DNA of 64,000 nucleotides from Neolewinella xylanilytica (GTDB lineage Bacteria; Bacteroidota; Bacteroidia; Chitinophagales; Saprospiraceae). A program made the translations under genes and the position numbers. Under the pieces are notes generated by a model that saw nothing but the letters and a program-made list of their open reading frames with translations, was not told the origin of the DNA and made no database searches. Below are positions 1 through 9,027 of the stretch, one piece after another. The stretch's first letter is position 1. Each line of letters begins with the position of its first letter. Where the stretch lies: assembly GCF_002934605.1 (NCBI RefSeq), contig NZ_PTJC01000006.1, positions 558,001-622,000 on the forward strand, read 5' to 3'.

Positions 1-665
1 ACCATGATGCCGACGCGGTTCATTTCGCGAACGACCGCTTCCCCGAAGGGACTGAGGCCGCCGTTGATGGCCGTGGTGTCGTAGCTGGAATCCGAGATCA
101 GGTTGTCCTTGGAGTGGGTCAGCGTGATGTAGCGGATCCCTTTGTCGTAATATTCCTCGACCCGTTCCAGCTTGTCTTCGATGGGGCTTCCGTTCTCCAT
201 GCCCAAGGGCAGGCTCATGATCCCGTTGGCAAAATTCTTTTCCACGTCATCGGGGCTGGTGGCGAGGGCGAATTTGTCGGGGTGGGCCTCGACGATGCCC
301 TTGACCATATCGATCAGGCTGTCCGCCAGGGCGGGGGAGCCGCCGACTTCTTCCTGGAGGCGGGCGGGAATGTATATGGACATAAAGGGCGCATCCAGTC
401 CGCCTTCCACGGCGCGGACGTAGTCGAAGTCCCCTTCGTTCGTTTCCACGGGAATACCGAGCATTTCCCGCTCCAGGCGAAAGTTATTGACCTTTAACCG
501 GTAGGGTAGGTCGACGTGACCGTCGATGATGATGGTTTGCCGGGCGAGGCTGTCGGCGTGGGCGCGGAGCTCGACGTCGGATTTTCCTTCGGGAGCGGTA
601 GCACCGCTGTCGCCGCAGGATTGCAGGACGGTAAACAAGAGAGCGGGCAGGAGTAGACGGAGCAT
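1..665 (-). CDS. Membrane dipeptidase (peptidase M19 family), C-terminus beyond the window
   Basis: About 221 residues are visible, read from an ATG at 665; the C-terminus lies beyond position 1. The N-terminus is a lipoprotein signal (MLRLLLPALLF, then the lipobox LQSC), so the mature enzyme should be tethered to a membrane outside the cytoplasm. About residue 50 is IIIDGHVDLPYRL, the HxD metal-ligand motif that opens M19 (renal-type) dipeptidases. About residues 155-160 is MENGSPIED, matching the family's conserved glutamate region, followed by YYDKGIRYITLTHSKDN, also typical. Family members are zinc enzymes that hydrolyse dipeptides, some with D-residues. The missing part should hold the remaining zinc ligands. 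Family assignment is firm; substrate is unknown. Confidence 0.88.
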   Translation of the reverse strand, partial: MLRLLLPALLFTVLQSCGDSGATAPEGKSDVELRAHADSLARQTIIIDGHVDLPYRLKVNNFRLEREMLGIPVETNEGDFDYVRAVEGGLDAPFMSIYIPARLQEEVGGSPALADSLIDMVKGIVEAHPDKFALATSPDDVEKNFANGIMSLPLGMENGSPIEDKLERVEEYYDKGIRYITLTHSKDNLISDSSYDTTAINGGLSPFGEAVVREMNRVGIM

Positions 666-838
666 TTGGCTTGGTTGTACGTAGTGAGTAGGTAGGGCGA
701 TCGACTCCGGCGGGCCGGTAAGACAAACATAACGAGAAACAGGCATTTCTGGTAGACCCCGTGCTATGCACTGGGGATGAGGGGTGCTTTCCGGTCGTGA
801 TGGCGGGGGGTCGGGAGGGTGATGTTACCTTCCGTAGT

Positions 839-1033
839 CGTCGGACGACTTCTCGTCGGACGACCACTCGTCGGGCGACTTCTCGTTGGACGACTTCTCG
901 TCGGGCAACCACTCGTCGGGCGACTTCTCGTTGGACGACCACTCGTTGGACGACTTCTCGTCGGGCAACCACTCGTCGGGCGACTTCTCGTTGGACGACC
1001 ACTCGTCGGGCGACTTCTCGTCGGGGGAAGACC
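839..1033. repeat. 15-bp tandem repeat, about 13 units
   Basis: Thirteen consecutive 15-bp units fit CGTYGGRCRACYWCT, for example CGTCGGGCGACTTCT and CGTTGGACGACCACT. A higher-order 45-bp pattern is also visible. Because 15 is a multiple of three and the unit lacks stop codons in most frames, long spurious reading frames run through it on both strands. The 666-1100 interval otherwise contains no convincing gene. The repeat lies between the divergent M19 and M28 peptidase genes, just upstream of the M28 start at 1101. Confidence 0.9.
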
Positions 1034-1100
1034 GGTCCGACGACCCCACCCGCACCGGGTGTTACCAATTTCGCTATTTTGTCAGCTCAATCCCCCGCCG

Positions 1101-3311
1101 ATGAAAACCGTTCTTTCAACCTGCTTGCCGCTCCTCTTCGGTGCTTGCTTGCTAGGTCAGTCCCCCGCCCCGCTGATGGGCTTTACGGAAGCGTCGGCCG
1201 CCAAACAGCGCGCGCTGGAAAGTCAATTCGATACCAAGGTTAAGCCCGGCAACCTGGACGAATGGATGCAGTACATGACGGCCCAACCCCATCACGTAGG
1301 CTCGCCCTACGATAAACAGGTAGTGGACTTCCTGGCGGAAAAATTTCGGTCCTGGGGGTACGAGGTGCAAGTGGAACGCTTTGACGTACTCTTCCCAACT
1401 CCCAAAGTGCGCAAGCTCGAATTATTGGAGCCGACTCCCTACACCGCCATGCTACAGGAACCCCCGGTGGAAGGCGACGCGGCTACCGAGCAGACGGAAG
1501 CGGCCCTGCCCCCCTACAATGCCTTTTCCATCGATGGGGACGTAACCGCTGAATTGATCTTCGTAAACTACGGCGTCCCCGCCGACTACGAGGAACTGGA
1601 GAGAAGGGGCATCGACGTGGCGGGTAAGATCGTGATCGCTAAGTACCAGGGCTCCTGGCGCGGCATCAAACCGAAAGTGGCGGCCGAAAAGGGAGCGATC
1701 GGCTGTATCCTGTATTCCGACCCCGAAGATGACGGCTACTACCAGGGGGCGACCTACCCCGACGGTGCCTACAAAAATGAGTATGGCGTGCAGCGGGGGG
1801 CGGTGATGGATCTCCCGCGTGCTCCCGGCGACCCACTGACCCCGGGCTACGGGGCTACCAAAGATGCCGAGCGGCTGGATATCTCCGAAGCCGAAGGGCT
1901 GACCGAAATTCCGGTTTTACCCATTTCCTACCACGACGCCCTGCCGCTGCTGAAGGCACTCGGCGGACCGGTAGCGCCGGGCAGCTGGCGGGGAGCCCTG
2001 CCGATCACCTACCACATCGGCCCCGGGCCGGCGAAGGTCCACCTAGGGCTCGAATTCAACTGGGAGCTCGCGCCCGCCTATGACGTCATCGCCACCCTGG
2101 AAGGGGAGCAATACCCGGATGAATGGGTGATCCGTGGCAACCACCACGATGCCTGGGTGCACGGAGCCAACGATCCGATCAGCGGCATGGTGGCGGTAAT
2201 GGAGGAGGCTCGCGCGGTCGGCGAGCTCGCCAAGGCCGGGATGCGGCCTAAGCGCACCATCAAATACGCCGCATGGGGAGCTGAGGAACCCGGGTTGCTG
2301 GGCTCCACGGAATGGGTGGAAACCCACGCCGACGAGCTCCGGGAAAAGGCGGTCGCTTACATCAATACGGACGCCAGCGGCCGGGGTTTCCTCAACGCAG
2401 GTGGATCGCATACGCTCGAAAAATTCTTCGGTCAGATCACCAAGGACGTAGAAGATCCCCAAACTGGCGTCAGTGTATTCGAGCGTCGCAAGGCCGCCGA
2501 GGCCACCGAAGGTAAAGACATCACGGACTTCCCGCTGTCCGCGCTAGGATCCGGGTCTGACTATTCTCCGTTCTTCCAACATCTCGGTATCGCTGCTTTC
2601 AACATGGGTTTTGGCGGAGAGAGTAGTGGTGGAGAATACCACACGATGTACGATTCTTACGATCACTATAAGCGATTCAAGGATCCCGACTTCAGCTACG
2701 GCGGCGCCCTGGTCAAGGTAGCCGGTCGGACTACGCTGCGCCTGGCCAACGCCGACGTACTGCCCTTCGAGTTCACGCGCATGGCCGAGACGCTGAAGGC
2801 GTACGGAGCGGAAGTCACGAAACTGGCCGACGATATTCGCGAGCGCACGGCGCGGGAAAACCGTTTGATCCGGGAAAACGCCTACGAACTGGCGGCGGAC
2901 CCGAAGGAAGCCTTCTCCGCGCCTAAGCCGAAGGAGGAGGTTCCCTATCTGAATTTTGCCCCGTTACAGAACGGCCTGACCCGGATCGGCGGGTTGGCAG
3001 GGGATTACAGCGCGGACGCCGCCACCCAGCAACCAGACGCGCAACGGGAGCGGCTCAATAACCTATTCATGGACCTGGAACGACAGCTAACCCGGGAGGA
3101 GGGGCTCCCCCGCCGCCCGTGGTTCGTTCACCACGTCTACGCCCCCGGTTTTTATACGGGTTACGGCGTGAAAACTTTTCCCGGCGTTCGGGAGGCCATC
3201 GAGCAGCGAAACTTCGGGGAAGCCCAGGAGCAGATCGATAAACTGGGTGCGGTGCTGTCAACCTACGCGGATCAAATGAAACGCATCATCGGCATCGTCG
3301 CTACTAAATAA
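1101..3311 (+). CDS. M28 family metallopeptidase, glutamate carboxypeptidase II-like
   Basis: 736 residues. The start at 1101 is chosen because it opens a signal peptide (MKTVLSTCLPLLFGACLLGQ); the frame stays open upstream only because of the 15-bp repeat. The layout is that of glutamate carboxypeptidase II/transferrin-receptor-like proteins: a protease-associated insertion about residues 140-320, the zinc peptidase core, and a C-terminal dimerisation-like domain about 600-736. Visible metal and catalytic residues are NHHDAW with H348, the aspartate in GANDP (about 358), and the E395-E396 pair in WGAEEPGLLGS. The later GSGSDYSPFFQHLGI and YHTMYDSYD segments also match the family. It is predicted to be an exported exopeptidase; substrate unknown. 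Confidence 0.93.
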   Translation: MKTVLSTCLPLLFGACLLGQSPAPLMGFTEASAAKQRALESQFDTKVKPGNLDEWMQYMTAQPHHVGSPYDKQVVDFLAEKFRSWGYEVQVERFDVLFPTPKVRKLELLEPTPYTAMLQEPPVEGDAATEQTEAALPPYNAFSIDGDVTAELIFVNYGVPADYEELERRGIDVAGKIVIAKYQGSWRGIKPKVAAEKGAIGCILYSDPEDDGYYQGATYPDGAYKNEYGVQRGAVMDLPRAPGDPLTPGYGATKDAERLDISEAEGLTEIPVLPISYHDALPLLKALGGPVAPGSWRGALPITYHIGPGPAKVHLGLEFNWELAPAYDVIATLEGEQYPDEWVIRGNHHDAWVHGANDPISGMVAVMEEARAVGELAKAGMRPKRTIKYAAWGAEEPGLLGSTEWVETHADELREKAVAYINTDASGRGFLNAGGSHTLEKFFGQITKDVEDPQTGVSVFERRKAAEATEGKDITDFPLSALGSGSDYSPFFQHLGIAAFNMGFGGESSGGEYHTMYDSYDHYKRFKDPDFSYGGALVKVAGRTTLRLANADVLPFEFTRMAETLKAYGAEVTKLADDIRERTARENRLIRENAYELAADPKEAFSAPKPKEEVPYLNFAPLQNGLTRIGGLAGDYSADAATQQPDAQRERLNNLFMDLERQLTREEGLPRRPWFVHHVYAPGFYTGYGVKTFPGVREAIEQRNFGEAQEQIDKLGAVLSTYADQMKRIIGIVATK

Positions 3312-3361
3312 CCAACTTTACCCCCCAGCGCGCTGTCTTTGTCCTGAACTATCGCCCGCCT

Positions 3362-3850
3362 ATGCGCCCCCTTGTTTTCCTGTTTGTACTATGCTGTTGC
3401 TCCTGCGTCCACGCCCAACGGGTTATGCTGTTCGAAAAGCTCACCGATTCGAAAAGCGACCGGGTGTACGAAGGGGAGATGCTGCGCTTCCGGATGGAAG
3501 GCGATAATTTCTGGCAGGAAGGGTATATCCGGGAAATGCGCCCCGATATTCAGGCGCTGGTGATCAACGACCGGTTCATCATGCTGGACGATATCGAGGC
3601 CGTCCACCGCGGTAGTACCATCGCAACCCGGCTCGGCTATGGCCTGATCACCTTTGGAGCCGGGTGGTCGCTGTTTGCCGCCCTCGGCTACGCGACCGAT
3701 AAGATCGACTCGACGAACTATAGCGCGGACGATGCCCTGGTAACGCTTGCTTCCGCCGGCACGGGGTTCCTGCTGGTGAAATTACTCGGCCGGCGAAAGT
3801 TTCGGACCGGGAAGTACAAGCGCTTGCGCATCGTCGACCTTCATTTCTAG
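3362..3850 (+). CDS. Hypothetical exported/membrane protein
   Basis: 162 residues with an N-terminal signal (MRPLVFLFVLCCCSCVHAQR). The next 80 residues look like a small beta-rich domain (EGEMLRFRMEGDNFWQEGYI, then VINDRFIMLDDIEAVHRG). A hydrophobic segment follows about residues 97-113 (LGYGLITFGAGWSLFAALG), then a second about 128-140 and a basic tail. I do not recognise a named family. It sits 50 nt downstream of the M28 peptidase and could be co-transcribed with it. Its stop codon interlocks with that of the convergent VWA gene in a shared CTAG. Confidence 0.72.
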   Translation: MRPLVFLFVLCCCSCVHAQRVMLFEKLTDSKSDRVYEGEMLRFRMEGDNFWQEGYIREMRPDIQALVINDRFIMLDDIEAVHRGSTIATRLGYGLITFGAGWSLFAALGYATDKIDSTNYSADDALVTLASAGTGFLLVKLLGRRKFRTGKYKRLRIVDLHF

Positions 3851-4947
3851 CCGTATAAGGCCCTTGCCAGGGTCTCCGGAAATGTTCCCGGGGTAGAGGC
3901 AAAGGGTCTGAGCCCCAGTTCCGTCAGTTGCGCCGCTACGTCATGATCGTAAGCGGGCGCCCCCTGGTCGTTGAGTGCCAGCACGGGAAGGAAGGTCAGA
4001 CCGCTCTGGACGAGGCGGCGTACGCTCTGCAGCATATTCGGTACCGACCCTCCCTCGAAGAGATCGCTCAGTAGCACCAATACAGTGTCCCGCGGGGCCA
4101 CGTTGAGTTGTTCGGCGTAGCGTAGGGCACGGCCGATATCGGTTCCGCCCCCGAGTTGCAGGGCGAAGAGCAGTTCGATAGGGTCGGGAAGCTCCGCGGT
4201 GAGGTCGACGACGCTGGTGTCGAACGCCACGACGTGGGTGGTCACACTTGGCAGGCTGGCCAGAATGCAGGAAAGGACGCCGGCGTACACTACCGAAGTG
4301 GCCATGGAGCCGCTCTGGTCGACGAGCAGGATGACGTGCTTGAGGCTGGTACGGCTACGCTGTTGCCCCCGCAGTTGCACGGGAAGTACCGTGCGGTGCT
4401 CGGGTTGGTAATGCTTCAGGTTCACCCGGATGGTCTGGTGCCAGTCAATGTCGCTGTGCCGGGGGCGGCGGTTACGGGCCTGTTGGCGCCGCCTGCCGCT
4501 GAGCGCTTGAAGAAGTGGTTGGCGCAGCGTTTTTTCAATTTCCTCCACTACCCGCTTGACCACCTGCCGGGCACTTTCCCGACTGCGCTCGGGAAGTACG
4601 TTCTTCAGGCTGAGCAGCGTCCCTACCAGGTGTACGTCTGGCTGGATCGTTTTTAGTAGTTCCGGTTCGAGCAGCATCTCCTGCAGGCCCAGCCGCTCCA
4701 GGGCATCCCGTTGCAGCATTTGCACCGTGTCGGTGGGGAAGTACTTCCGGATATCGCCGAGCCAGCGATTAACGTTGGGGCTGGAGGGGCCGAGTCCGCC
4801 CCGGCGGTCGTCACTGTTGTATAGGGCCTCCAGTACGGCGTCCATACTTTGGGCGCGGGCGGGAAGCTTGGGGCCGCCACCCTCATCCTGAGCATCCTGG
4901 CCCAGAATAAGCCTCCACTTACGCAGATGCTCCTCGTGGTCACTCAT
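3847..4947 (-). CDS. VWA domain-containing protein (MoxR/DUF5682-associated type)
   Basis: 366 residues from the ATG at 4947. This start is preferred over one 30 nt upstream because it overlaps the stop of the upstream serine-hydrolase gene (ATGAGTGA). The N-terminal half is helical and basic, with an arginine-rich linker about residues 150-165 (RRRQQARNRRPRHSDID). A von Willebrand A domain starts about residue 200 with HVILLVDQSGSM, an intact MIDAS DxSxS motif. Later, FDTSVVDL and LLSDLFEGG supply the remaining MIDAS-like residues. Proteins of this type are normally encoded with a MoxR ATPase and a DUF5682 protein, found here at 32219-33295 and 6545-8830. Molecular function is unknown. Confidence 0.85.
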   Translation of the reverse strand: MSDHEEHLRKWRLILGQDAQDEGGGPKLPARAQSMDAVLEALYNSDDRRGGLGPSSPNVNRWLGDIRKYFPTDTVQMLQRDALERLGLQEMLLEPELLKTIQPDVHLVGTLLSLKNVLPERSRESARQVVKRVVEEIEKTLRQPLLQALSGRRRQQARNRRPRHSDIDWHQTIRVNLKHYQPEHRTVLPVQLRGQQRSRTSLKHVILLVDQSGSMATSVVYAGVLSCILASLPSVTTHVVAFDTSVVDLTAELPDPIELLFALQLGGGTDIGRALRYAEQLNVAPRDTVLVLLSDLFEGGSVPNMLQSVRRLVQSGLTFLPVLALNDQGAPAYDHDVAAQLTELGLRPFASTPGTFPETLARALYG

Positions 4948-6265
4948 CGGCGTCCAGAATGCGGCGGATGAGGCCATCGAAATCGGTCACTTTGTCCTTT
5001 CCGTGACCCAGGCGGGCAATTACCAGTTGCCGACTGGGAATGACGAACACCCGCTGGTCCTGAAATCCGCGCATCATGAACGCATCCTCGGGCAGAGAGG
5101 GGGTGTCGGGCCCGGGAAGCCAGAGCTGGGCACCGTAGATTTCGTCGCTACCCGCGGCGGGTTGCCGCATGTAGTCGATCCAGCCTGCGGGTAGCAGGCG
5201 CTGCCCGTTCCAGACGCCGTCTTGGAGCATGAATTGTCCGAGGCGGGCCCAGTCGCGCGTAGTCGCCCAGCCGTAGCTGCTACCGACGGGCCGGCCGGAC
5301 TGGTCCGGCTCGATGAGTAGGGTAGGGGCAACGGGGCCGAAAAGGGAATCGAGAAATGTATACAGTGCCGGATTGCCTCCCAGCTCGGTACGGAGGTATT
5401 CCATGAGGATATTGGTGGTCCCGCTGGAATAATTCCACACCGTTCCCGGAGTCTCTGCCAGTTGGTGGCGGAGGGCGAAATCGGCGAAATCATATTTTTC
5501 GTGGAGCATGACGGTTGCATCCGTAATACTGCCGTAGCCTTCATTCCATTCCAGGCCGGAATTCATATGCAACAGATCCGCCAGGGTGATCTTGGCTCGC
5601 TCGTCCTGCCAGATGGCGGGGAAGATGTTGTCAGTGGAACGTGCTAACGCGGCGGGGGCAGAAGTCGTCGGTTTATGGCCTGCCAGGTAGGCGCCGATGG
5701 CCATACCGGTGAGGGATTTCGTCATCGACCAGCCTAACTGGCGGGTGTCCCGATCGAATCCGGGAGCATACCTTTCCCCGATCAACTTGCCATTTTTGAG
5801 CACGACGATGCCCCTGGCTCCTCCCCCCGGCACCGGCTGCATGCCGAAATCGAGGGCTGCTTCCAGGCCCGCGCTGCCCGTGCCGGATAAAACGGGCTCG
5901 CTCCCCGCCACCGGTGGTTCAGCTACGGTACGGGAATCGGGCAGGTCCATATCGTTGTTGGTAATTAGGACGCATCCCTTTCCCGTCACGAAATGCGCCC
6001 GGCGTTCGACCAGGCCGTAAAGGGAAGCGTATACCGAGCCGTTGGCCTCCCGCAGCGCAAACTGTCCGAGGATACTGAAATTAAGATCGTGATCGCTGAT
6101 TTCCCCCAACTCCCGCCCCTGGATAAAATGGCAGCTGCAGGCGTGTTTCGCGGCATAGCCTCCGCCGATATTCAGCAGCGGCTTCACCCACAGAAACGCG
6201 CTGAAGAGCAGTACCGCCAGTAAAGTCAGCCCGACGAGCCAGCGGTGAAGGGGAGAGGTGTGCAT
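4940..6265 (-). CDS. Serine hydrolase, beta-lactamase/esterase family (class C-like fold)
   Basis: 441 residues. The start at 6265 gives an N-terminal membrane anchor or signal (LHRWLVGLTLLAVLLFSAFL); upstream in-frame ATGs add a non-hydrophobic extension. Catalytic motifs of the penicillin-binding/beta-lactamase superfamily are present: SMTK (SxxK, about residue 182), YSS in NYSSGTTNIL (the YxN/S motif, about 278) and HGKD near the C-terminus in place of KTG. Class C-like relatives act as esterases, D-amino-acid peptidases or lactamases, so 'beta-lactamase' is only a fold label. The region before the catalytic domain contains HACSCHF, a cysteine pair I cannot interpret. Its stop overlaps the VWA start, so the two genes probably share a transcript. 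Confidence 0.87.
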   Translation of the reverse strand: MHTSPLHRWLVGLTLLAVLLFSAFLWVKPLLNIGGGYAAKHACSCHFIQGRELGEISDHDLNFSILGQFALREANGSVYASLYGLVERRAHFVTGKGCVLITNNDMDLPDSRTVAEPPVAGSEPVLSGTGSAGLEAALDFGMQPVPGGGARGIVVLKNGKLIGERYAPGFDRDTRQLGWSMTKSLTGMAIGAYLAGHKPTTSAPAALARSTDNIFPAIWQDERAKITLADLLHMNSGLEWNEGYGSITDATVMLHEKYDFADFALRHQLAETPGTVWNYSSGTTNILMEYLRTELGGNPALYTFLDSLFGPVAPTLLIEPDQSGRPVGSSYGWATTRDWARLGQFMLQDGVWNGQRLLPAGWIDYMRQPAAGSDEIYGAQLWLPGPDTPSLPEDAFMMRGFQDQRVFVIPSRQLVIARLGHGKDKVTDFDGLIRRILDADE

Positions 6266-6532
6266 AAGGCAAAGATACATAGGATGACACCGGGCGGTGT
6301 CGTAGCCACTACTCCGTTGAAAGGTCCGGAACACGCGTAGCGCATTCACCTTACTGGAAGCCGGGCATGCGGGAAAATCCGGCTAAAATCCGTGCCCGAC
6401 CGAAGCGAATCCGTAAAAGCTGAGGGAAGAAATCTCGGAGCATCCGGCCAATGTCACCCGGATCAGTATAGGGAAGCCGACCAGCATAGTGAACGCATTC
6501 AACGAGCCGCGGGCGAGCAACCCCCAAAGCAA

Positions 6533-6540
6533 TACCTTTG
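6533..6540 (+). promoter_or_regulatory. Candidate Bacteroidota -7 promoter element
   Basis: TACCTTTG fits the TAnnTTTG consensus and ends only four bases before the DUF5682 ATG. If used, it would give a leaderless or nearly leaderless transcript. I see no clear -33 element. The rest of the divergent interval 6266-6532 shows no gene or structure I can support. Confidence 0.35.
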
Positions 6541-6544
6541 TCCC

Positions 6545-8830
6545 ATGCAACTCCGCACCTTCGGCATTCGGCACCACGGACCCGGCTCCGCCCGGCGGTT
6601 GCGGGCCGTCCTGGAGGATTGGAACCCCGATTTGATACTGGTCGAGATGCCTGCGGATTCCCGTTCGTCGCTACGGCAGCTGTTGCAACCGGGGATGCGC
6701 CCCCCCCTGGCCCTCGTACTCTACGACGCCAAGGACATCGAGCGGGCGAGTTTCTTTCCCTTCGCCCGCTTCAGTCCGGAATATCAGGCCATCGACTGGG
6801 CCCTTAGGGAGGGGGTGGAGGTGCGACCGATCGACCTGCCGGCAAAGAATTTCCTCGCCGTGCGCGAAGCGGAGCAGTTCATCCTATTTCCTACCGACGA
6901 GCCCGATACGCCCTCGGTCGTACCGGGAAAAACCCGTAAAGCACTGGCGAGGCAGTTGCGAAGCGACCCCCTGTCGCTGGTGGCCGAACTGGCCGGTTAC
7001 CCCGACAGCGAAAGCTGGTGGGACGCTACCCTCGAGCGTGGCGGCGGTAGCAACGCAGACACCTTTTCGGCGATCGAGCGGATTGTCGGCGAATTGCGTA
7101 CCGCCTTCCCCGAAGCCTCCAACGACGAGAACGAGCAACGGGAAGCCTACATGCGCGGTGAGATTCGCCAGGCCATGAAAGAACCCTTCGAGCGGATCGC
7201 CATAGTAGTTGGCGCCTGGCACGCGCCCGCCGTGCAGGACACCCCCAACCGGCGCGCCAGCGCCGACAAGGCCTTGTTGCGTGGGCTGCCCAAAGTGACG
7301 GTGAGCCAAGCCTGGGTGCCCTGGTCCTTCCCCCGGCTTTCCCGCGAAGGTGGCTACGGGGCCGGCGTCACCTCCCCGGCCTGGTATGCCACGCTGTTCG
7401 ATTATCCCGACCAGGCCGTCGACCGCTGGATGGCCGCGGCCGGTCAATTGCTCCGGAAGGAGGGCTTCGAGGCCAGCCCCGCCATGGCCACCGAAGCGGT
7501 CGGACTAGCCAATACCCTGGCTACGCTCCGCGATCATGCCTGCCCCGGCATTGGGGAACTGGAGCAAGCCGTGCTGAGTACCCTCGCCGCGGGAAAGCCG
7601 GAACGCCTGGACTTGATTCGTAAACGACTCACGGTAGGGGAAACCGTTGGTATCGTTCCCCCGGGGGTAACCACCGTTCCGCTATTGGAAGACCTACGGG
7701 CGGAGGTGAAGACGACCCGGCTGAGCAAATTGTGGGAAACCGCCGGCGAGCACTACCTGAAAGCCACCAAATCCGATCCCCGGGGCGGGATCGATCTACG
7801 CCAGCCTAACGACCTGCGGAAGAGCCACCTCCTGCACCGGCTGAATCTTCTCGGCATCCGTTGGGGAAAGCTCCAGCCCGGTGGCCCCGATAGCCTGAGC
7901 AGCTTCAAGGAGGTATGGTTGATGGAGTGGCAGCCCGAATTCAGCCTGCTCGTTATCGAACGGGGAAGCTATGGCAATACCGTCGCCCTAGCGGCCGCAG
8001 CCTATAGCCGGGAGCAGGCCGCCGGTATGACCTCCGTGCGCGCGCTCGCCGATCTCACCCTCCAGTGTTTGCAGGCCGGTCTGGCCGGTGTAGTACCCCG
8101 CCTGATGGAGCTCGTACGCCGGCGGGCGGCCGAAACCACGGACGTGCCGGCGCTGCTGGCCAGCCTGCCGTCGCTCGTCCAGACCAGCCGCTACGGAGAC
8201 AGTCGCAAAACCGACACGACCGCGCTACTGGTGGTCATCGAGGAGATCCTTCCCCGGCTGGCCGCCGGATTGCCCGCCGCCAGTAGTAATATCGACGACC
8301 AGGGGGGGATGGACATGGTCCGATTAATCGCCGCTACCCACTACCATCTCGCGCAGTTGGGCAACGATGACTTGGAGGAGTTATGGCTTTCCGGGCTGCA
8401 CCGTACCGCCGACGCAGGTGCCCACCCCGCCGTGGAGGGCCACTGCATTCGCTTACTCTACGATCGCCAACGGATGGCAGCCTCAACCACGGCCGACCGT
8501 TTCTCCCTCGCCCTTTCCCGTGCCCGTGGTGCCGGACCGGTAGCTTCCTGGATTGCCGGCTTTCTACACGGCGGCGGGCAAATGCTGTTACACTATGCCC
8601 CGCTCTTTCGGTTGATCGATGAATGGGTCTCCGCTCTAAGCTGGGAAAACTTCGAAGAAATAATCCCGCAACTGCGGCGAACATTCGCGGATTTCTCCAG
8701 GTATGATCGCAAGCGCCTGATGCAATTAGTCGAATCGAATGAGAACGACCAATCCGGCGTAGCAAATCATCCCGATCCGGCCCCCGAGGCCCGCGAGTTA
8801 CTACAGAGCCTGTTGCAGTGGATCGCCTGA
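6545..8830 (+). CDS. DUF5682 family protein
   Basis: 761 residues. The start at 6545 begins the family-typical opening MQLRTFGIRHHGPGSARRL, followed by DLILVEMPAD and the AWHAPA segment about residue 222. The upstream frame extension contains no conserved sequence. The protein is soluble, with no signal peptide or membrane span. DUF5682 proteins are usually found next to a MoxR AAA+ ATPase and a VWA protein and are presumed to form part of an ATP-driven complex; no biochemical function is known to me. Here the VWA partner is about 1.6 kb away on the opposite strand and the MoxR gene is about 23 kb downstream. Confidence 0.88.
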   Translation: MQLRTFGIRHHGPGSARRLRAVLEDWNPDLILVEMPADSRSSLRQLLQPGMRPPLALVLYDAKDIERASFFPFARFSPEYQAIDWALREGVEVRPIDLPAKNFLAVREAEQFILFPTDEPDTPSVVPGKTRKALARQLRSDPLSLVAELAGYPDSESWWDATLERGGGSNADTFSAIERIVGELRTAFPEASNDENEQREAYMRGEIRQAMKEPFERIAIVVGAWHAPAVQDTPNRRASADKALLRGLPKVTVSQAWVPWSFPRLSREGGYGAGVTSPAWYATLFDYPDQAVDRWMAAAGQLLRKEGFEASPAMATEAVGLANTLATLRDHACPGIGELEQAVLSTLAAGKPERLDLIRKRLTVGETVGIVPPGVTTVPLLEDLRAEVKTTRLSKLWETAGEHYLKATKSDPRGGIDLRQPNDLRKSHLLHRLNLLGIRWGKLQPGGPDSLSSFKEVWLMEWQPEFSLLVIERGSYGNTVALAAAAYSREQAAGMTSVRALADLTLQCLQAGLAGVVPRLMELVRRRAAETTDVPALLASLPSLVQTSRYGDSRKTDTTALLVVIEEILPRLAAGLPAASSNIDDQGGMDMVRLIAATHYHLAQLGNDDLEELWLSGLHRTADAGAHPAVEGHCIRLLYDRQRMAASTTADRFSLALSRARGAGPVASWIAGFLHGGGQMLLHYAPLFRLIDEWVSALSWENFEEIIPQLRRTFADFSRYDRKRLMQLVESNENDQSGVANHPDPAPEARELLQSLLQWIA

Positions 8831-8963
8831 TTTCAACCCCCGGCTTTCCGACACCGTTGCGCTTTGTGCGACAACCGGTTTCTTCCACGTTTCTTGGCTA
8901 CATGACGCTATCCCAAAACCTCTGGGTCACGGGAAAAGCTATTTTACACGCGAACTACACAAG

Positions 8964-8996
8964 AAGCGCGCCTCCAAAGGAGGCGCGCTTTTTTCG
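8964..8996 (+). terminator. Intrinsic terminator after DUF5682
   Basis: A perfect 12-bp stem (AAGCGCGCCTCC paired with GGAGGCGCGCTT) closes an AAA loop and is followed by a T6 run. It lies 133 nt after the DUF5682 stop and before the P1-peptidase gene. Confidence 0.9.
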
Positions 8997-9027
8997 TTTT
9001 GCCCGTTTCCCTGCCTACTTTTAGGTC

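Noticed and set aside
819-1100. N-terminal extension of the M28 peptidase and other long frames across the 15-bp repeat
   Set aside because: All frames are open because of the 15-bp period; a proper signal peptide begins at 1101, and the repeat-encoded residues resemble no protein.
6383-6577. 64-residue minus-strand frame in the gap before the DUF5682 gene
   Set aside because: It overlaps the start of a confident gene, has no recognisable domain or start context, and its hydrophobic look can arise by chance.
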